The notes under the pieces: generated by a model
Told to the model about the DNA's origin: nothing
Database searches by the model: none
Seen by the model: the letters and a program-made list of their open reading frames with translations, nothing else
Shown here: in pieces, positions 1 through 7,605 of the stretch
Layout of the letters: each line of letters starts with the position of its first letter
Position numbering within the stretch: position 1 is the first letter of the stretch
Source: a virus
IMG/VR virus record: IMGVR_UViG_3300030105_002297
Coordinates: 1 to 22,508 of that record
DNA: 22,508 bases
Direction: 5' to 3' (one strand)
Program-made: the position numbers and the translations under genes

Positions 1-2
1 AT

Positions 3-68
3 TTAGTAAAAGCAATTCAAGAAATGAAGTGTGAAATAGATGAACTCAAACTCAAAATAGGAGAATAA
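3..68 (+). CDS. Tail fibre/spike C-terminal end (S74 chaperone-like), 5' truncated
   Basis: Only the last 21 codons are inside the window, open at the left edge and ending in TAA at 66-68. The residues read LVKAIQEMKCEIDELKLKIG plus a final E. An 'LVKAIQE' start followed by an amphipathic helix is the usual end of the intramolecular chaperone (peptidase S74, endosialidase-type) domain of phage tail fibres and spikes. That domain trimerises the fibre and then cleaves itself off. The next gene starts two bases after the stop with SD AGGAG, so the two are probably co-transcribed. The family call rests on a short coiled-coil segment, so another coiled-coil-ending tail protein is possible. Confidence 0.6.
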   Translation, partial: LVKAIQEMKCEIDELKLKIGE

Positions 69-69
69 G

Positions 70-309
70 ATGGCTAAAGTAATAGCAGAAAAAGCAGTAG
101 CAGCAGGAGCATCAGTTAAGCAAGTTGAAATCAAACATACGAAAGTAATGAAAGATGCAGCAGGTAAAGATGTAACAGTAGTTGATTGGACTGAACAAAA
201 ACCAGTTGATGAAATGATTACAAGAGCAGAAGCAGAATTAGTAACTTGCGAAGCAAATGTAGTAGCATTAAAAGCAGACATTGTTGAATACAAAAAAATA
301 AAGGGATAG
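70..309 (+). CDS. Small conserved-type phage protein, coiled-coil
   Basis: 79 aa, ATG start 6 nt after an AGGAG SD, just behind the tail-fibre stop. I do not recognise a named family. The N-terminal third (residues 1-30) is Ala/Lys-rich and probably helical. The middle (31-45) looks like a short beta element with a TVVDWTEQKP segment. Residues 45-79 form a regular heptad-like helix ending in basic residues. It has no signal peptide or membrane segment and one cysteine. Its place between a tail fibre and a membrane-anchored coiled-coil protein suggests a late accessory protein, but no function is visible. Real-gene confidence comes from the SD, the spacing and the codon-like composition. Confidence 0.75.
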   Translation: MAKVIAEKAVAAGASVKQVEIKHTKVMKDAAGKDVTVVDWTEQKPVDEMITRAEAELVTCEANVVALKADIVEYKKIKG

Positions 310-313
310 TCTG

Positions 314-583
314 ATGGAAGTTAATAAACAGACTAAACTGACATTAAGTTTGGAAACAATCATAAGTGGGGTGGTAACCCTAGCGATGATTATTGGTATG
401 TGGTTCACACTACAAGCCGATATTGAAGAAGCGAAAAAGTTACCTCCACCATCAGTAAGTAGAACTGAATACGATTTAAAGGACCAAATGATTAGAGATG
501 CAGTATTAGATACACAAGAAGATGTTGAAGAGATTAAAAAAGATATTAAAAGTATTGAAACTTATATACTAAACAAAAAATAG
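314..583 (+). CDS. Small membrane-anchored coiled-coil protein
   Basis: 89 aa. A short N-terminal segment (about 1-12) precedes one hydrophobic membrane helix (about residues 13-33, TIISGVVTLAMIIGMWFTL). After a Pro-rich hinge (PPPS, about 44-47), a long charged coiled coil (about 50-89) follows. One N-terminal helix plus an alpha-helical tail is the layout of inner-membrane spanins (Rz-type) and some phage membrane anchors. However, it lies about 2 kb before the holin, and no lipoprotein partner with a lipobox is nearby. I therefore call only the topology. An AAGGGA SD lies about 7 nt before ATG, and four bases separate it from the previous gene. Confidence 0.75.
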   Translation: MEVNKQTKLTLSLETIISGVVTLAMIIGMWFTLQADIEEAKKLPPPSVSRTEYDLKDQMIRDAVLDTQEDVEEIKKDIKSIETYILNKK

Positions 584-591
584 GATGACAG

Positions 592-996
592 ATGAACAAA
601 TATATTATATTACTATGGTGTTGGCTTGGACTAGCTTTATTACCATCATCATTATACTCGCAGGATAATATAAGAAGCTTACAGCAAGTTCAACTGTTAA
701 GTCAGGATGAATGTGTTGTAGTGCAAGTAAATGCAGATTGGAATTTTTCTGCTAATATAGATTTAAGTAAATTAAAGAATTGTTCTGTATTTAATGCAAG
801 TATAGACAACCCAGCTTTTGGTGCTGCAATTAAAGATGAATGGAATATAAAGTCAGTACCAACAATAATTATGTTTGAATATGGTAAAGAAATTAAAAGG
901 TTTGAAGCAGGATTATCTTTTAAGTTAGATAAAGATACAATACTAAAACAAATCAATAATCAAATTGATGACATACAACTAAGGAAGTTTAGATGA
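592..996 (+). CDS. Exported thioredoxin-fold protein lacking the CxxC active site
   Basis: 134 aa. Residues 1-23 look like a signal peptide or anchor (MNKYIILLWCWLGLALLPSS). The rest follows a thioredoxin fold: strand VVVQVNADW (42-50), then the helix that should carry the redox site, strand around 65-70, then KSVPTIIMFEYGKEIKRFEAG (87-107 region). The cis-proline (P90), the beta-hairpin and the 'G-x-E-x-x-R-F' end are as in thioredoxins. Where thioredoxins read WCGPC this protein reads W50-N-F-S-A, so it cannot do dithiol exchange by the usual route. Similar CxxC-less proteins occur in marine phages (recalled, not searched). SD AGGATGACAG precedes ATG. Its stop overlaps the next start (ATGA), so the two genes are probably translationally coupled. 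Confidence 0.75.
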   Translation: MNKYIILLWCWLGLALLPSSLYSQDNIRSLQQVQLLSQDECVVVQVNADWNFSANIDLSKLKNCSVFNASIDNPAFGAAIKDEWNIKSVPTIIMFEYGKEIKRFEAGLSFKLDKDTILKQINNQIDDIQLRKFR

Positions 997-2078
997 AAAA
1001 AATATTATGTAGTTTATTGTTAATGGGAAGTTTGGCAGCACAAGACTTATTTAAGTTTAGCACTATATATGGTGCTTATAGCTTTACAAGTCCAGTAACT
1101 AAGGAACAACAGTTTACCGTATCAGGTGGACAGCTACAAGAAATACTAGATGAACGAGATGACCATTCTATTATGACGTTTGGTATTCGTAAGCTCGCCA
1201 GGTTCGGGTATGAGAACAAGCCTGAAGTTTGGTTCGATGGTTCCGAAGCTGCAATCAATGAAAGTGTTGCTATTGGTAACATTGCAAAAGGATGGGAATA
1301 TGTAGTTGAGTACTCAGACCACAAGGCATTTGAAGAAAATTTTACGGAACAAGAGGTAATGTTACGATACCTGGGAGACAAGTTTATAATAAAAACAAAC
1401 TACGATTACAGGGGATTAGAAGATTTAGAGTTTGCAGCCATCGATATGAGATACAGATTACACTTGGGAAGCTTAGACTTGTCACTTGGAGTTGCAGGTA
1501 GAAGTCATCCAGCATACTTAGACTTTCTACCAATAGATTTATATTGGGCAGAACAAGATATTAATCCAGATGAGTTTATTCCATTTTGGCTACTAGCGTG
1601 GGACGAAGCAGGATATGCAGATGGACCGTACAAAGATGAGTGGACACAACAATTTACTCAGTTTGGTTATGAGTTCTATGATTGGTACTGGACGGACGCT
1701 GAAGGTAATATTGTTGCTACGACCGACCAACAGTTTTATGAATTAGTATATGGTGACTTAGTAGAAGATTACAATGAGCAGTTTACCAAAGAATTAGGAT
1801 ATCAAAATGAGTTAAGTTTATCAGTTGGTATGGATTACTATAAATATAATCCTAAAAACTGGATACATATATGGGCTACGACATTTCCTATAACTAAAGG
1901 ATTATCAGATTATAGTTATAATTATGAAATAGCAGATAGCTTTGATTATGACTTAGGATTAGTATATGGTTGGAAACTTACTAATAAGTTTGGAGTATTT
2001 TTAGAAGGTCGTTACCTCAATATGTACGGAATTAAAAGTTATGAGGCTAAGACTGGATTGAATATACTAATATATTAA
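993..2078 (+). CDS. Secreted outer-membrane beta-barrel-like protein
   Basis: 361 aa. Residues 1-16 (MKKILCSLLLMGSLAA) are a clear signal peptide, cut probably before QDLF. The mature part is rich in Tyr, Trp, Phe and Asp and alternates hydrophobic and polar residues in many short strands, for example LSLSVGMDYYKY and WATTFPITKGL. The last residues are FLEGRYLNMYG...TGLNILIY, an aromatic end typical of outer-membrane barrel insertion signals. It starts inside the stop of the thioredoxin-fold gene (ATGA), with SD AAGGA 7 nt upstream. An exported barrel made late by a phage could alter the host surface, block superinfection, or aid release; none of these is shown by the sequence. An alternative is a virion protein with a cleaved leader. 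Confidence 0.7.
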   Translation: MKKILCSLLLMGSLAAQDLFKFSTIYGAYSFTSPVTKEQQFTVSGGQLQEILDERDDHSIMTFGIRKLARFGYENKPEVWFDGSEAAINESVAIGNIAKGWEYVVEYSDHKAFEENFTEQEVMLRYLGDKFIIKTNYDYRGLEDLEFAAIDMRYRLHLGSLDLSLGVAGRSHPAYLDFLPIDLYWAEQDINPDEFIPFWLLAWDEAGYADGPYKDEWTQQFTQFGYEFYDWYWTDAEGNIVATTDQQFYELVYGDLVEDYNEQFTKELGYQNELSLSVGMDYYKYNPKNWIHIWATTFPITKGLSDYSYNYEIADSFDYDLGLVYGWKLTNKFGVFLEGRYLNMYGIKSYEAKTGLNILIY

Positions 2079-2362
2079 TGGCTATAAGAAAAACTACTAC
2101 AGGTAAAAGCCCTAACTATAGAAAGACTAAAGATGGTGCAGGCATGACTAAAAAGGGTGTAGCTGCTTATAAAAGAGCAAACCCTGGAAGTAATTTACAA
2201 ACCGCTGTTACTGGTAAAGTAAAGCCAGGTAGTAAGAAAGCTAAAAGAAGAAAATCATATTGTGCTAGGTCTGCAGGACAACTAAGAGGTAGTTCTGCTG
2301 CAACTAGAAATGACCCTAATTCAAGGATTAGACAAGCACGCAGACGATGGAGATGTAGATAA
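2078..2362 (+). CDS. Small very basic Cys-containing phage protein (DUF6321-like)
   Basis: 94 aa, highly basic (Lys/Arg throughout). Motifs in order are TGKSPNYRKTKDGAGMT (8-24), Y-K-R-ANPGSNLQTAVTGKVKPGSKKAKRRKSYCARSAGQ (31-68 region), and the ending R-Q-ARRRW-R-C-R. The 'CARSxGQ ... ARRRWxC' pattern is what I recall for DUF6321, found in many marine phages with no established function. Basic charge and two cysteines could suit nucleic-acid binding or a structured zinc or disulfide site; this is inference. The start ATG overlaps the previous stop (TAATG) and has only a weak SD, so translation likely depends on re-initiation. Confidence 0.75.
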   Translation: MAIRKTTTGKSPNYRKTKDGAGMTKKGVAAYKRANPGSNLQTAVTGKVKPGSKKAKRRKSYCARSAGQLRGSSAATRNDPNSRIRQARRRWRCR

Positions 2363-2364
2363 AG

Positions 2365-2496
2365 ATGAGTTTATATAGAAACATTAATAAAAGAAAAAAA
2401 TCTGGAACAAGTAGAAGTAAGGCTAAGTCTACTATTACTTCTAAAGCATACGCTGCTATGAAAGCAGGGTTTCCTAAAAAGAAAAAAAAGAAATAG
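2365..2496 (+). CDS. Very small Lys-rich protein (43 aa)
   Basis: This reading frame starts 2 nt after the previous stop: MSLYRNINKRKKSGTSRSKA, then KSTITSKAYAAMKAGF and a PKKKKKK tail, ending TAG at 2494-2496. It is strongly basic and Ser/Thr-rich, like the gene before it. Small proteins of the pattern 'Y-x-N-I-x-x-R-K-x-x-G-x-S-x-x-K' are common in marine podoviruses and myoviruses near lysis or structural genes (recalled). Function unknown; a DNA-associated or packaging-associated role is only a guess from charge. A GGAGA lies about 13 nt upstream, so initiation may be coupled. Length is below usual gene-caller limits. Confidence 0.6.
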   Translation: MSLYRNINKRKKSGTSRSKAKSTITSKAYAAMKAGFPKKKKKK

Positions 2497-2497
2497 A

Positions 2498-2526
2498 TTG
2501 ACAAAAAGGCGATAACCAATTATCTT
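2498..2526 (+). promoter_or_regulatory. Sigma70-like promoter candidate before the lysis genes
   Basis: A perfect -35 hexamer TTGACA (2498-2503) is followed, after exactly 17 bases, by TATCTT (2521-2526), which matches TATAAT at 4 of 6 positions including the key first TA and last T. It lies in the largest gap of the late block (2497-2602), upstream of the small membrane protein, holin and lysin. This is a sequence match only. Confidence 0.45.
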
Positions 2527-2552
2527 TGAAGACTACTTCAAGGGACTGGTAT

Positions 2553-2575
2553 TAGGGTAACCCTATTAGGGTTCC
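2553..2575 (+). repeat. Short stem-loop with doubled ATTAGGGT
   Basis: AACCC (2559-2563) and GGGTT (2569-2573) form a 5-bp stem with loop TATTA. It can be lengthened by GG/CC across one bulged T. The same stretch contains ATTAGGGT twice (2551-2558 and 2565-2572). No T-run follows, so it is a poor intrinsic terminator. It could be an operator or an mRNA end-protecting stem between the promoter candidate and the lysis genes. Confidence 0.3.
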
Positions 2576-2602
2576 TTAACAAGAAAATAAATAGGAGGAT
2601 AT

Positions 2603-2752
2603 ATGAATTTTTTATTAGGATTAGGATTTGGGTTTGGGCTTCGTTATGCGTGGTGTAAGTATAAAGACAAGTGTGATTGCAAAGAATACTCAAACATAAT
2701 GAAGTTAAAAAAGAAATTAAATAAAATAAAGAAGAGTAAAAAAAATGCCTAA
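2603..2752 (+). CDS. Small hydrophobic-start protein upstream of holin (49 aa)
   Basis: ATG at 2603 follows a near-perfect SD (AGGAGG, 5-6 nt spacing), the strongest in this area. The protein begins with a Gly/Leu/Phe-rich stretch (MNFLLGLGFGFGLRYAWC, 1-18), long enough for a short membrane helix. A Cys-containing charged segment follows (KYKDKCDCKEYS, 19-30), then a Lys-rich tail. Its end overlaps the holin start by 8 nt (2745-2752). Position and topology suggest a lysis accessory or antiholin-like peptide, but I recognise no family. Below usual gene-caller length, yet supported by the SD and the overlap. Confidence 0.6.
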   Translation: MNFLLGLGFGFGLRYAWCKYKDKCDCKEYSNIMKLKKKLNKIKKSKKNA

Positions 2753-3116
2753 ATTAAATATGATTGCAAATATCATTGATAAAGTAGCTGGTCATGTAGA
2801 CAAGTTTACTTTAGATAAAGAAGAGAAAGCACAATTAATACAAGAGATAAACAAAGCTCAGATAGAAGTCAACAAGATAGAATCTGGTTCTTCCAGTCTA
2901 TTCAAGAGTGGTTGGCGTCCGTTTACAGGTTGGGTTTGTTCGGTAGCTTTATGTTATCACTTCGTATTGCAACCCTTCTTAATGTTTGTACTCTTGTCTA
3001 TTGGGAAACCTATGGAACTCCCAGTATTCGATATGAGCACACTAACGACAGTACTTTTTGGAATGTTAGGTCTTGGGGGGATGCGTTCTCTGGAAAAAGT
3101 AAAGAGGTCAGCTTAG
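2745..3116 (+). CDS. Holin (GTA/phage 3TM holin family-like)
   Basis: 123 aa. The soluble N-terminal part (1-48) is helical and charged. It is followed by the family signature SGWRPFTGWVCSVALCYHFV (about 54-73), a second hydrophobic stretch QPFLMFVLLSIG (about 74-86), and a third TTVLFGMLGLGGMRSLEK (about 101-118). The 'WRPFTGW' start of the first helix and the final 'LGGMRSLEK' are typical of the 3TM holins (GTA_holin_3TM). Holins pool in the inner membrane and open it at a set time so the lysin reaches the cell wall. The gene overlaps the upstream small ORF by 8 nt and the downstream lysin by one base (TAGTG), a compact lysis cassette. Confidence 0.85.
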   Translation: MPKLNMIANIIDKVAGHVDKFTLDKEEKAQLIQEINKAQIEVNKIESGSSSLFKSGWRPFTGWVCSVALCYHFVLQPFLMFVLLSIGKPMELPVFDMSTLTTVLFGMLGLGGMRSLEKVKRSA

Positions 3117-3604
3117 TGGTAAATCAACAACAAGTTAAAGAACTAATTTTTGAAGTATGTAGCAAGCTAGGAGAAAGATACTCTTCTGACGCTGCAGTTG
3201 AATTAGTATATAACACAGGATTGGTGGAAAGTAGATATGAATATATTAAACAAATTGGTCCAGGACCTGCTAAAAGTTTTTGGCAAGTTGAGCCAGAAAC
3301 AGCCGTTGATAATTGTAAAAACTTTATTGCAAACCGCCCTGAGCTGGTTGAAAAAGTTGCTTCAATTCTTAACATTGACCCTAGTAATATTACTGAGCCT
3401 GACCCTATATTTTGGGATTGGATGCTTCATAGTAATAACGCTGCTGGTATTTTACATTGTAGAATTAAGTATTGGAGGATTCAAGAACCTATACAACCAG
3501 GCGTTGATGGACTAGCTTATTACTGGAAAAAATATTATAACACAGAGCAAGGTGCTGGAACAGAACAACACTTTAAAGATATAGTTAGTAAACATAGTAA
3601 CTAA
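3116..3604 (+). CDS. Endolysin-like protein (lysozyme/transglycosylase-like)
   Basis: 162 aa when started at GTG 3116. I chose this start because AGAGG lies 8 nt upstream and GTG overlaps the holin stop; the longer frame from 2912 would run through the holin gene. After a helical N-terminus (1-30) comes GLVESRYEYIKQIG (35-48) with E38 as the likely catalytic acid, then GPAKSFWQVEP (50-60). This resembles the 'E-S ... G-x-x-Q' core of goose-type/SLT lysozyme folds. Later helices (N84-P110 and 117-135) end in LAYYWKKYYNT. Located directly after the holin, it most likely cuts peptidoglycan. No signal peptide, so it needs the holin. The fold assignment is moderate. Confidence 0.7.
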   Translation: MVNQQQVKELIFEVCSKLGERYSSDAAVELVYNTGLVESRYEYIKQIGPGPAKSFWQVEPETAVDNCKNFIANRPELVEKVASILNIDPSNITEPDPIFWDWMLHSNNAAGILHCRIKYWRIQEPIQPGVDGLAYYWKKYYNTEQGAGTEQHFKDIVSKHSN

Positions 3605-3605
3605 T

Positions 3606-5789
3606 ATGGCAAAGCAATCATTTAATATAAAAAGGTTTGATGCAGGTCTGAACAATAAAGACTCTCAAAAAGATTTAACAGATGGGTTTTTAGCAGAAGC
3701 TACTAATGTTAATGTAGGACACCTAGGTAAGATAATTACCACTGGAAAGCTTGCCAACCTTGGTAGTTCATATACCTTAACAGATGATGGTGACGCTGCA
3801 ATACAACCAGGATATGGATTGTTTAAGTTTAGTAGTGACATCACACCAGGTGGTGGAGCCGCAGCTGCAGAATATCTAGCTTATACATCTCCAAAGGGAG
3901 AAGTGTTCTTAGGCACTAGTGCTACATTTGGTAGTGCAGCAGTATTTGATTCTGCTACTTTACTAGCTTCAGGAAGTGCAACAGATGCACAACCAGTATA
4001 TTATTATGCTGATGGTGGATTACGCATAGCAGATTCAGACTTTGGTAATACAGGAAACGAACAGATAGTATTAGCTAGAATTGAAAGAACTAATGATGCA
4101 CACCCAGATGTTTATACAGCGGCAGTAACAGACCAAATGAAATTTTATAATGGAGGGTTGATAGCACCAGCTGCTGGAGACTTTACCTTAAACTCTGGAG
4201 CATTACACGCACCAGTAGACCCTGCTTCTAATGTAGAAGATGGAGTAGACCCTGCTTCTGGGGATGATTTTAGAATTGAAATGAGCTCTAGTAGTTCTAA
4301 AACGGATGGACTATGGCCAGAAGGAAATTATGCTGTTGGAGTTAGCTATGTATATTTTGGTGGACAAGAATCACTATTAACTAATATCTCATCTCCCATT
4401 GCTATTGCAGATGCTCAGTATTTTATAGCTAGTATGACTATTGCAGATGATGCCTTAAACTCTTTCTTACAGGGGATGAGAATATATGTAAAGAATTTTA
4501 ATAATCCAGAAGATGAATATAGATTGTTACTTGATGTTAACTTTGAGTTAGGTTCTAGAGTGTCATTAGCGGATGAATATGATGCCTTCATCGATGAAGG
4601 AGTCTATGTGGTAACCAATGACACCAATAACAGTGCTACCGACTCTAGAGCCTATGCTATCAAATCACCTGCACTGGATACTTATTCTACTATTAATGGA
4701 TTTCTACCAGAAGAAAAAGCAATTACATTTAATGGAGCTGAAGCATTTTCATATAAGACAGCTACTGTTGCTAATCAAAGAGCATTTGTAGGTAATGTAT
4801 TGTATGTGAATGACGAAGGAGTTCCAAAAGAAATGGGAGATAGAATACAATATACTCCTGTTAGAAAGTATGATACGTTTCCACAGACATACTACTTAGA
4901 TGTAGGAACAAACGATGGTGACGCTATTGTTAAAATTATAGAGTTTGGAGATAGACTCTTTGTATACAAAAAAAATAAATTATTTATTATTAACATTGCA
5001 TCTGGTTCTGATGCTGGTTGGTATGTAGAGGGAGAGTTTGAAAACAGAGGTATCAGTCACCCTGCTGCTGTGGCTAAATCAGACTTAGGATTAGTTTGGG
5101 TAAACGAAAATGGAATGTTTAGTTTTTCAGACACTGTGAACAAACTAAGCGGTGCTATAGATGAAGATAAGTGGGCAACTAATATAGTTGCTACAAGCTG
5201 TTCTGTTGGATTTATACCAAAAACAAATCAAATATTAGTTATAGGAGATTCTACTTCTACTGTTGATAAGGGATATATATATGATGTTGCAACAAAGTCT
5301 TTTGTTAATATAGATATTGCTAACACTTTAGTAAATAAAAAAACTACGAACTTAGTTACTTACAACCAAGAGCTAGTATGTATGGAATTAACCACAGGAA
5401 CAACCGCTGGAGCAGGTAGTAATGATGTCTATACCGTTAAAAGATTTGACACAGACCCAAAAGCACAAACAATAGATGTACAAACTGGAGAGATTGACTT
5501 AGGAGAACCTTCAGTAGATAAAAAGTTTTACGCAGTTTATGTGACACACAAGAATGCAGATGATTTAGTTATTACTGGTGGCTTTGAAGGTGCTGCACCA
5601 ACAACAAACATCTTTGATTCAAATACATTTTCTGATAGCAGTGCAATGGTAACTACAAAGTTTAAGGTAGCTAGTGGTTCTAGGGTTAAAAAGAAATCAA
5701 TACAGCTAAAGATATCAGGAGATTCACAAGCTGATTTTGAAATACAAGACATAACAATAGTTTTTAGGTCTAGAGGAGTAAGAGGATGA
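3606..5789 (+). CDS. Large tail protein, probable tail nozzle/tubular protein
   Basis: 727 aa. The N-terminus KQSFNIKRFDAGLNNKDS, then an 'A-T-N-V' segment near residue 36, is typical of podoviral tail nozzle/stabilisation proteins (T7 gp12 or P22 gp10 type). These start by listing where the mature tube contacts the rest of the tail. The body is beta-rich with many repeated short strands and Gly/Asp turns, as expected for a beta-propeller. Blocks such as RLFVYKKNKLFII and GLVWVNENGMFSFSD near 445-505 resemble propeller blades ('V-x-x-N-x-x-G-x-F'). ATG lies one base after the lysin stop with no clear SD. The next gene overlaps by ATGA. A generic structural protein is the main alternative. Confidence 0.6.
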   Translation: MAKQSFNIKRFDAGLNNKDSQKDLTDGFLAEATNVNVGHLGKIITTGKLANLGSSYTLTDDGDAAIQPGYGLFKFSSDITPGGGAAAAEYLAYTSPKGEVFLGTSATFGSAAVFDSATLLASGSATDAQPVYYYADGGLRIADSDFGNTGNEQIVLARIERTNDAHPDVYTAAVTDQMKFYNGGLIAPAAGDFTLNSGALHAPVDPASNVEDGVDPASGDDFRIEMSSSSSKTDGLWPEGNYAVGVSYVYFGGQESLLTNISSPIAIADAQYFIASMTIADDALNSFLQGMRIYVKNFNNPEDEYRLLLDVNFELGSRVSLADEYDAFIDEGVYVVTNDTNNSATDSRAYAIKSPALDTYSTINGFLPEEKAITFNGAEAFSYKTATVANQRAFVGNVLYVNDEGVPKEMGDRIQYTPVRKYDTFPQTYYLDVGTNDGDAIVKIIEFGDRLFVYKKNKLFIINIASGSDAGWYVEGEFENRGISHPAAVAKSDLGLVWVNENGMFSFSDTVNKLSGAIDEDKWATNIVATSCSVGFIPKTNQILVIGDSTSTVDKGYIYDVATKSFVNIDIANTLVNKKTTNLVTYNQELVCMELTTGTTAGAGSNDVYTVKRFDTDPKAQTIDVQTGEIDLGEPSVDKKFYAVYVTHKNADDLVITGGFEGAAPTTNIFDSNTFSDSSAMVTTKFKVASGSRVKKKSIQLKISGDSQADFEIQDITIVFRSRGVRG

Positions 5790-6160
5790 CATTAGTTAAA
5801 GGAAGAGCCGTAGCTGGAACAAGCAAACAAATTAAACGTGGACCTGTATCTGTTAATCAAATGAAAAATGGTGAAGAAATATTACAATACCACAAAGGAA
5901 GACTAAAAGTAATACGAAAAGAATTTGGTAAAATATTTGAACTAGAGTATAGTAGTCCAGAATTACAAGAATTAAAAACATTTGCAAAGTTTTCTGATAT
6001 AAAGAAACCAGCAAGAGATGCTATTAAGATATTTTCTGGTGGAGTTAGAGCTGGTACTGGTAAAAAGTTCTATGGTTCTGTACCTGCTGCTGGAGATTCA
6101 AATGTAGTAGGGGGAGAATTTGAAGTTGCTCCAGATGGAGAAAGCTTAATTTTAAAATAA
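5786..6160 (+). CDS. Unrecognised structural-block protein (124 aa)
   Basis: 124 aa, starting inside the stop of the tail protein (ATGA) with SD AGAGG directly before it. The sequence is basic and soluble. The first half has KGRLKVIRKEFGKIFELEYS (about 37-56). A helix follows at 57-80, then a Gly-rich end (SGGVRAGTGKKFYGS, about 83-97), and a beta-like C-terminus (GGEFEVAPDGESLIL). No signal peptide, membrane helix or known motif. Tight coupling to the nozzle-like gene suggests a minor tail or tail-assembly protein; this is from context only. Confidence 0.75.
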   Translation: MTLVKGRAVAGTSKQIKRGPVSVNQMKNGEEILQYHKGRLKVIRKEFGKIFELEYSSPELQELKTFAKFSDIKKPARDAIKIFSGGVRAGTGKKFYGSVPAAGDSNVVGGEFEVAPDGESLILK

Positions 6161-6161
6161 T

Positions 6162-6290
6162 ATGAATAATAATACACACACTAATAGCATATTTAATGGA
6201 GTAGTTCTTGCATTCATAGAGGATAAAGTGTTAAATTTATCCCAAAGGTTTATTAAAAAATATAGAGGGGAACACCTAGATGTCCTTTAG
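6162..6290 (+). CDS. Small ORF (42 aa) between structural genes
   Basis: The frame begins ATG at 6162, one base after the previous TAA, and ends TAG at 6288-6290, 11 nt inside the next gene. The peptide is MNNNTHTNSIFNGVVLAFIE followed by DKVLNLSQRFIKKYRGEHLDVL. It has a modestly hydrophobic centre and a basic amphipathic helix. There is no good SD (GGAG lies about 20 nt upstream), so translation would need coupling. The SD of the next gene (GAGGGG near 6265-6270) lies inside this frame. It fills an otherwise empty 119-base gap in a genome with almost no gaps, which is the main support. Confidence 0.4.
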   Translation: MNNNTHTNSIFNGVVLAFIEDKVLNLSQRFIKKYRGEHLDVL

Positions 6291-7605
6291 TCCTAGAGTT
6301 CATAAGACAAATAACATTAAGTACAGTAATTCTGCATCAAATGCACTTCTTAATTTAGCACAAACTAAAGCAGCTGAAACTATTATACTTGAGAATATGC
6401 TTCAATCAAGATTAGATAAGATTGAAAGGGCTAAGAAGAAGGGTAAGAAGTTTGGAATGTTTAAAAACATTGTTAGTAAAATTATTCCAGGCAAGATAGA
6501 TGATGCTATACTAAGCATTGCTGACGCTGCATATAAAGATAGGTTAAGGTCTTCCGCTTTTGGAGGTATCGATACAGGTGGAGTGACTTTATTAGCAGAC
6601 GCTGCAAGAGAGATTGACTCACAAGCTAGAGGATTTTCAAGAGAATTAATGAAAGATATGAAATTCTCTGCAAGTGCAAAGAACTTTGTGTCTGAAAAAA
6701 TGATGGCTCAACTAGCAGAGCTTCCTGAAATAAAAGAAGCCCAAGATAAGTTTAATAGTTTAGGCCTTAAAGAAAAATTTATACCTAAGAATATGTTAGA
6801 CTTTGTTAAGTCTGCCAGTGATACTAGTGCTAAGTTTATGAAAAATCCTGTAGGCTTTATGAAACGATATGAACGAGACCCAATTACAAAAGAATTAGTA
6901 TATGCGGGAACTACAGATTATGAAAAATATTTATCTGCAACAACAAGCAAAGAAAAGAACTCCTTTTATGAAAGTTATAAAAGAAAAAGAGATAAAGCTG
7001 GGTTATCTAGTGACCTTTTCCTTGAAGGAGAAGAATACGATTCAGGGATAGCTCCTGGCTCAATAAATCTAACCTCAGAAGTTGAAGATTTAGCAGACGA
7101 TTTTATAATAGATGAAATACCTATGACAGCATTAGATGTTATTACTCAAGAAAATGATGCAGGTAGTTTAATGTTGGACAATACTTTATTACAAGAGATG
7201 AAACAAGGGTCACCTGATGCTACTCCAGAAGCTATACAATTATCTCAAGAGATAGAAAGTATGGTGCCTGAACCATCTATTGATTTACTTAACCCTAATT
7301 TTAGTTCACAACTTTCAATGTCTTCTAGCACTAATTTACCAAAAAAAGTAAGAGAAGATATTTCAAATTTACCTTCAGGTCTTTTTTATAATGAAGATGA
7401 GCTGTCTAGAAATAGTGGAAAGTTACATAGACAAGGACAGTTGGGTGCAATGAGAGATTTTGTAGATAATTTTGGTACATACGGTCCAGGAGATAATGAC
7501 CCTAACGCTGTTGTAAAAATACAAGACGCTTTTAATGTTTTTAATAAAAAGTTTAATGAATCAAGAGGGTATAAACTTAACCCAGTTACAGGAAGATACG
7601 AATAA
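6280..7605 (+). CDS. Unrecognised virion-block protein (441 aa), helical
   Basis: 441 aa, with SD GAGGGG about 9 nt before ATG. The first 240 residues are Lys/Ala-rich and helical, with a short hydrophobic patch (GMFKNIVSKIIPGKIDDAIL, about 59-78). The middle (250-350) is acidic and Pro/Ser-rich and probably disordered. The C-terminus (390-441) again has short helices and a final NPVTGRYE. No enzyme motif was seen. It is the first of four consecutive large genes after the tail nozzle. In T7-like phages that slot holds internal core/ejection proteins, so an internal virion or scaffold-like role is plausible but unproven. The stop overlaps the next start (TAATG). Confidence 0.75.
   Translation: MSFSPRVHKTNNIKYSNSASNALLNLAQTKAAETIILENMLQSRLDKIERAKKKGKKFGMFKNIVSKIIPGKIDDAILSIADAAYKDRLRSSAFGGIDTGGVTLLADAAREIDSQARGFSRELMKDMKFSASAKNFVSEKMMAQLAELPEIKEAQDKFNSLGLKEKFIPKNMLDFVKSASDTSAKFMKNPVGFMKRYERDPITKELVYAGTTDYEKYLSATTSKEKNSFYESYKRKRDKAGLSSDLFLEGEEYDSGIAPGSINLTSEVEDLADDFIIDEIPMTALDVITQENDAGSLMLDNTLLQEMKQGSPDATPEAIQLSQEIESMVPEPSIDLLNPNFSSQLSMSSSTNLPKKVREDISNLPSGLFYNEDELSRNSGKLHRQGQLGAMRDFVDNFGTYGPGDNDPNAVVKIQDAFNVFNKKFNESRGYKLNPVTGRYE

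Noticed and set aside
2912-3115. Longer start for the lysin
   Set aside because: It would run through the holin gene in another frame without an SD; GTG at 3116 has AGAGG and overlaps the holin stop.
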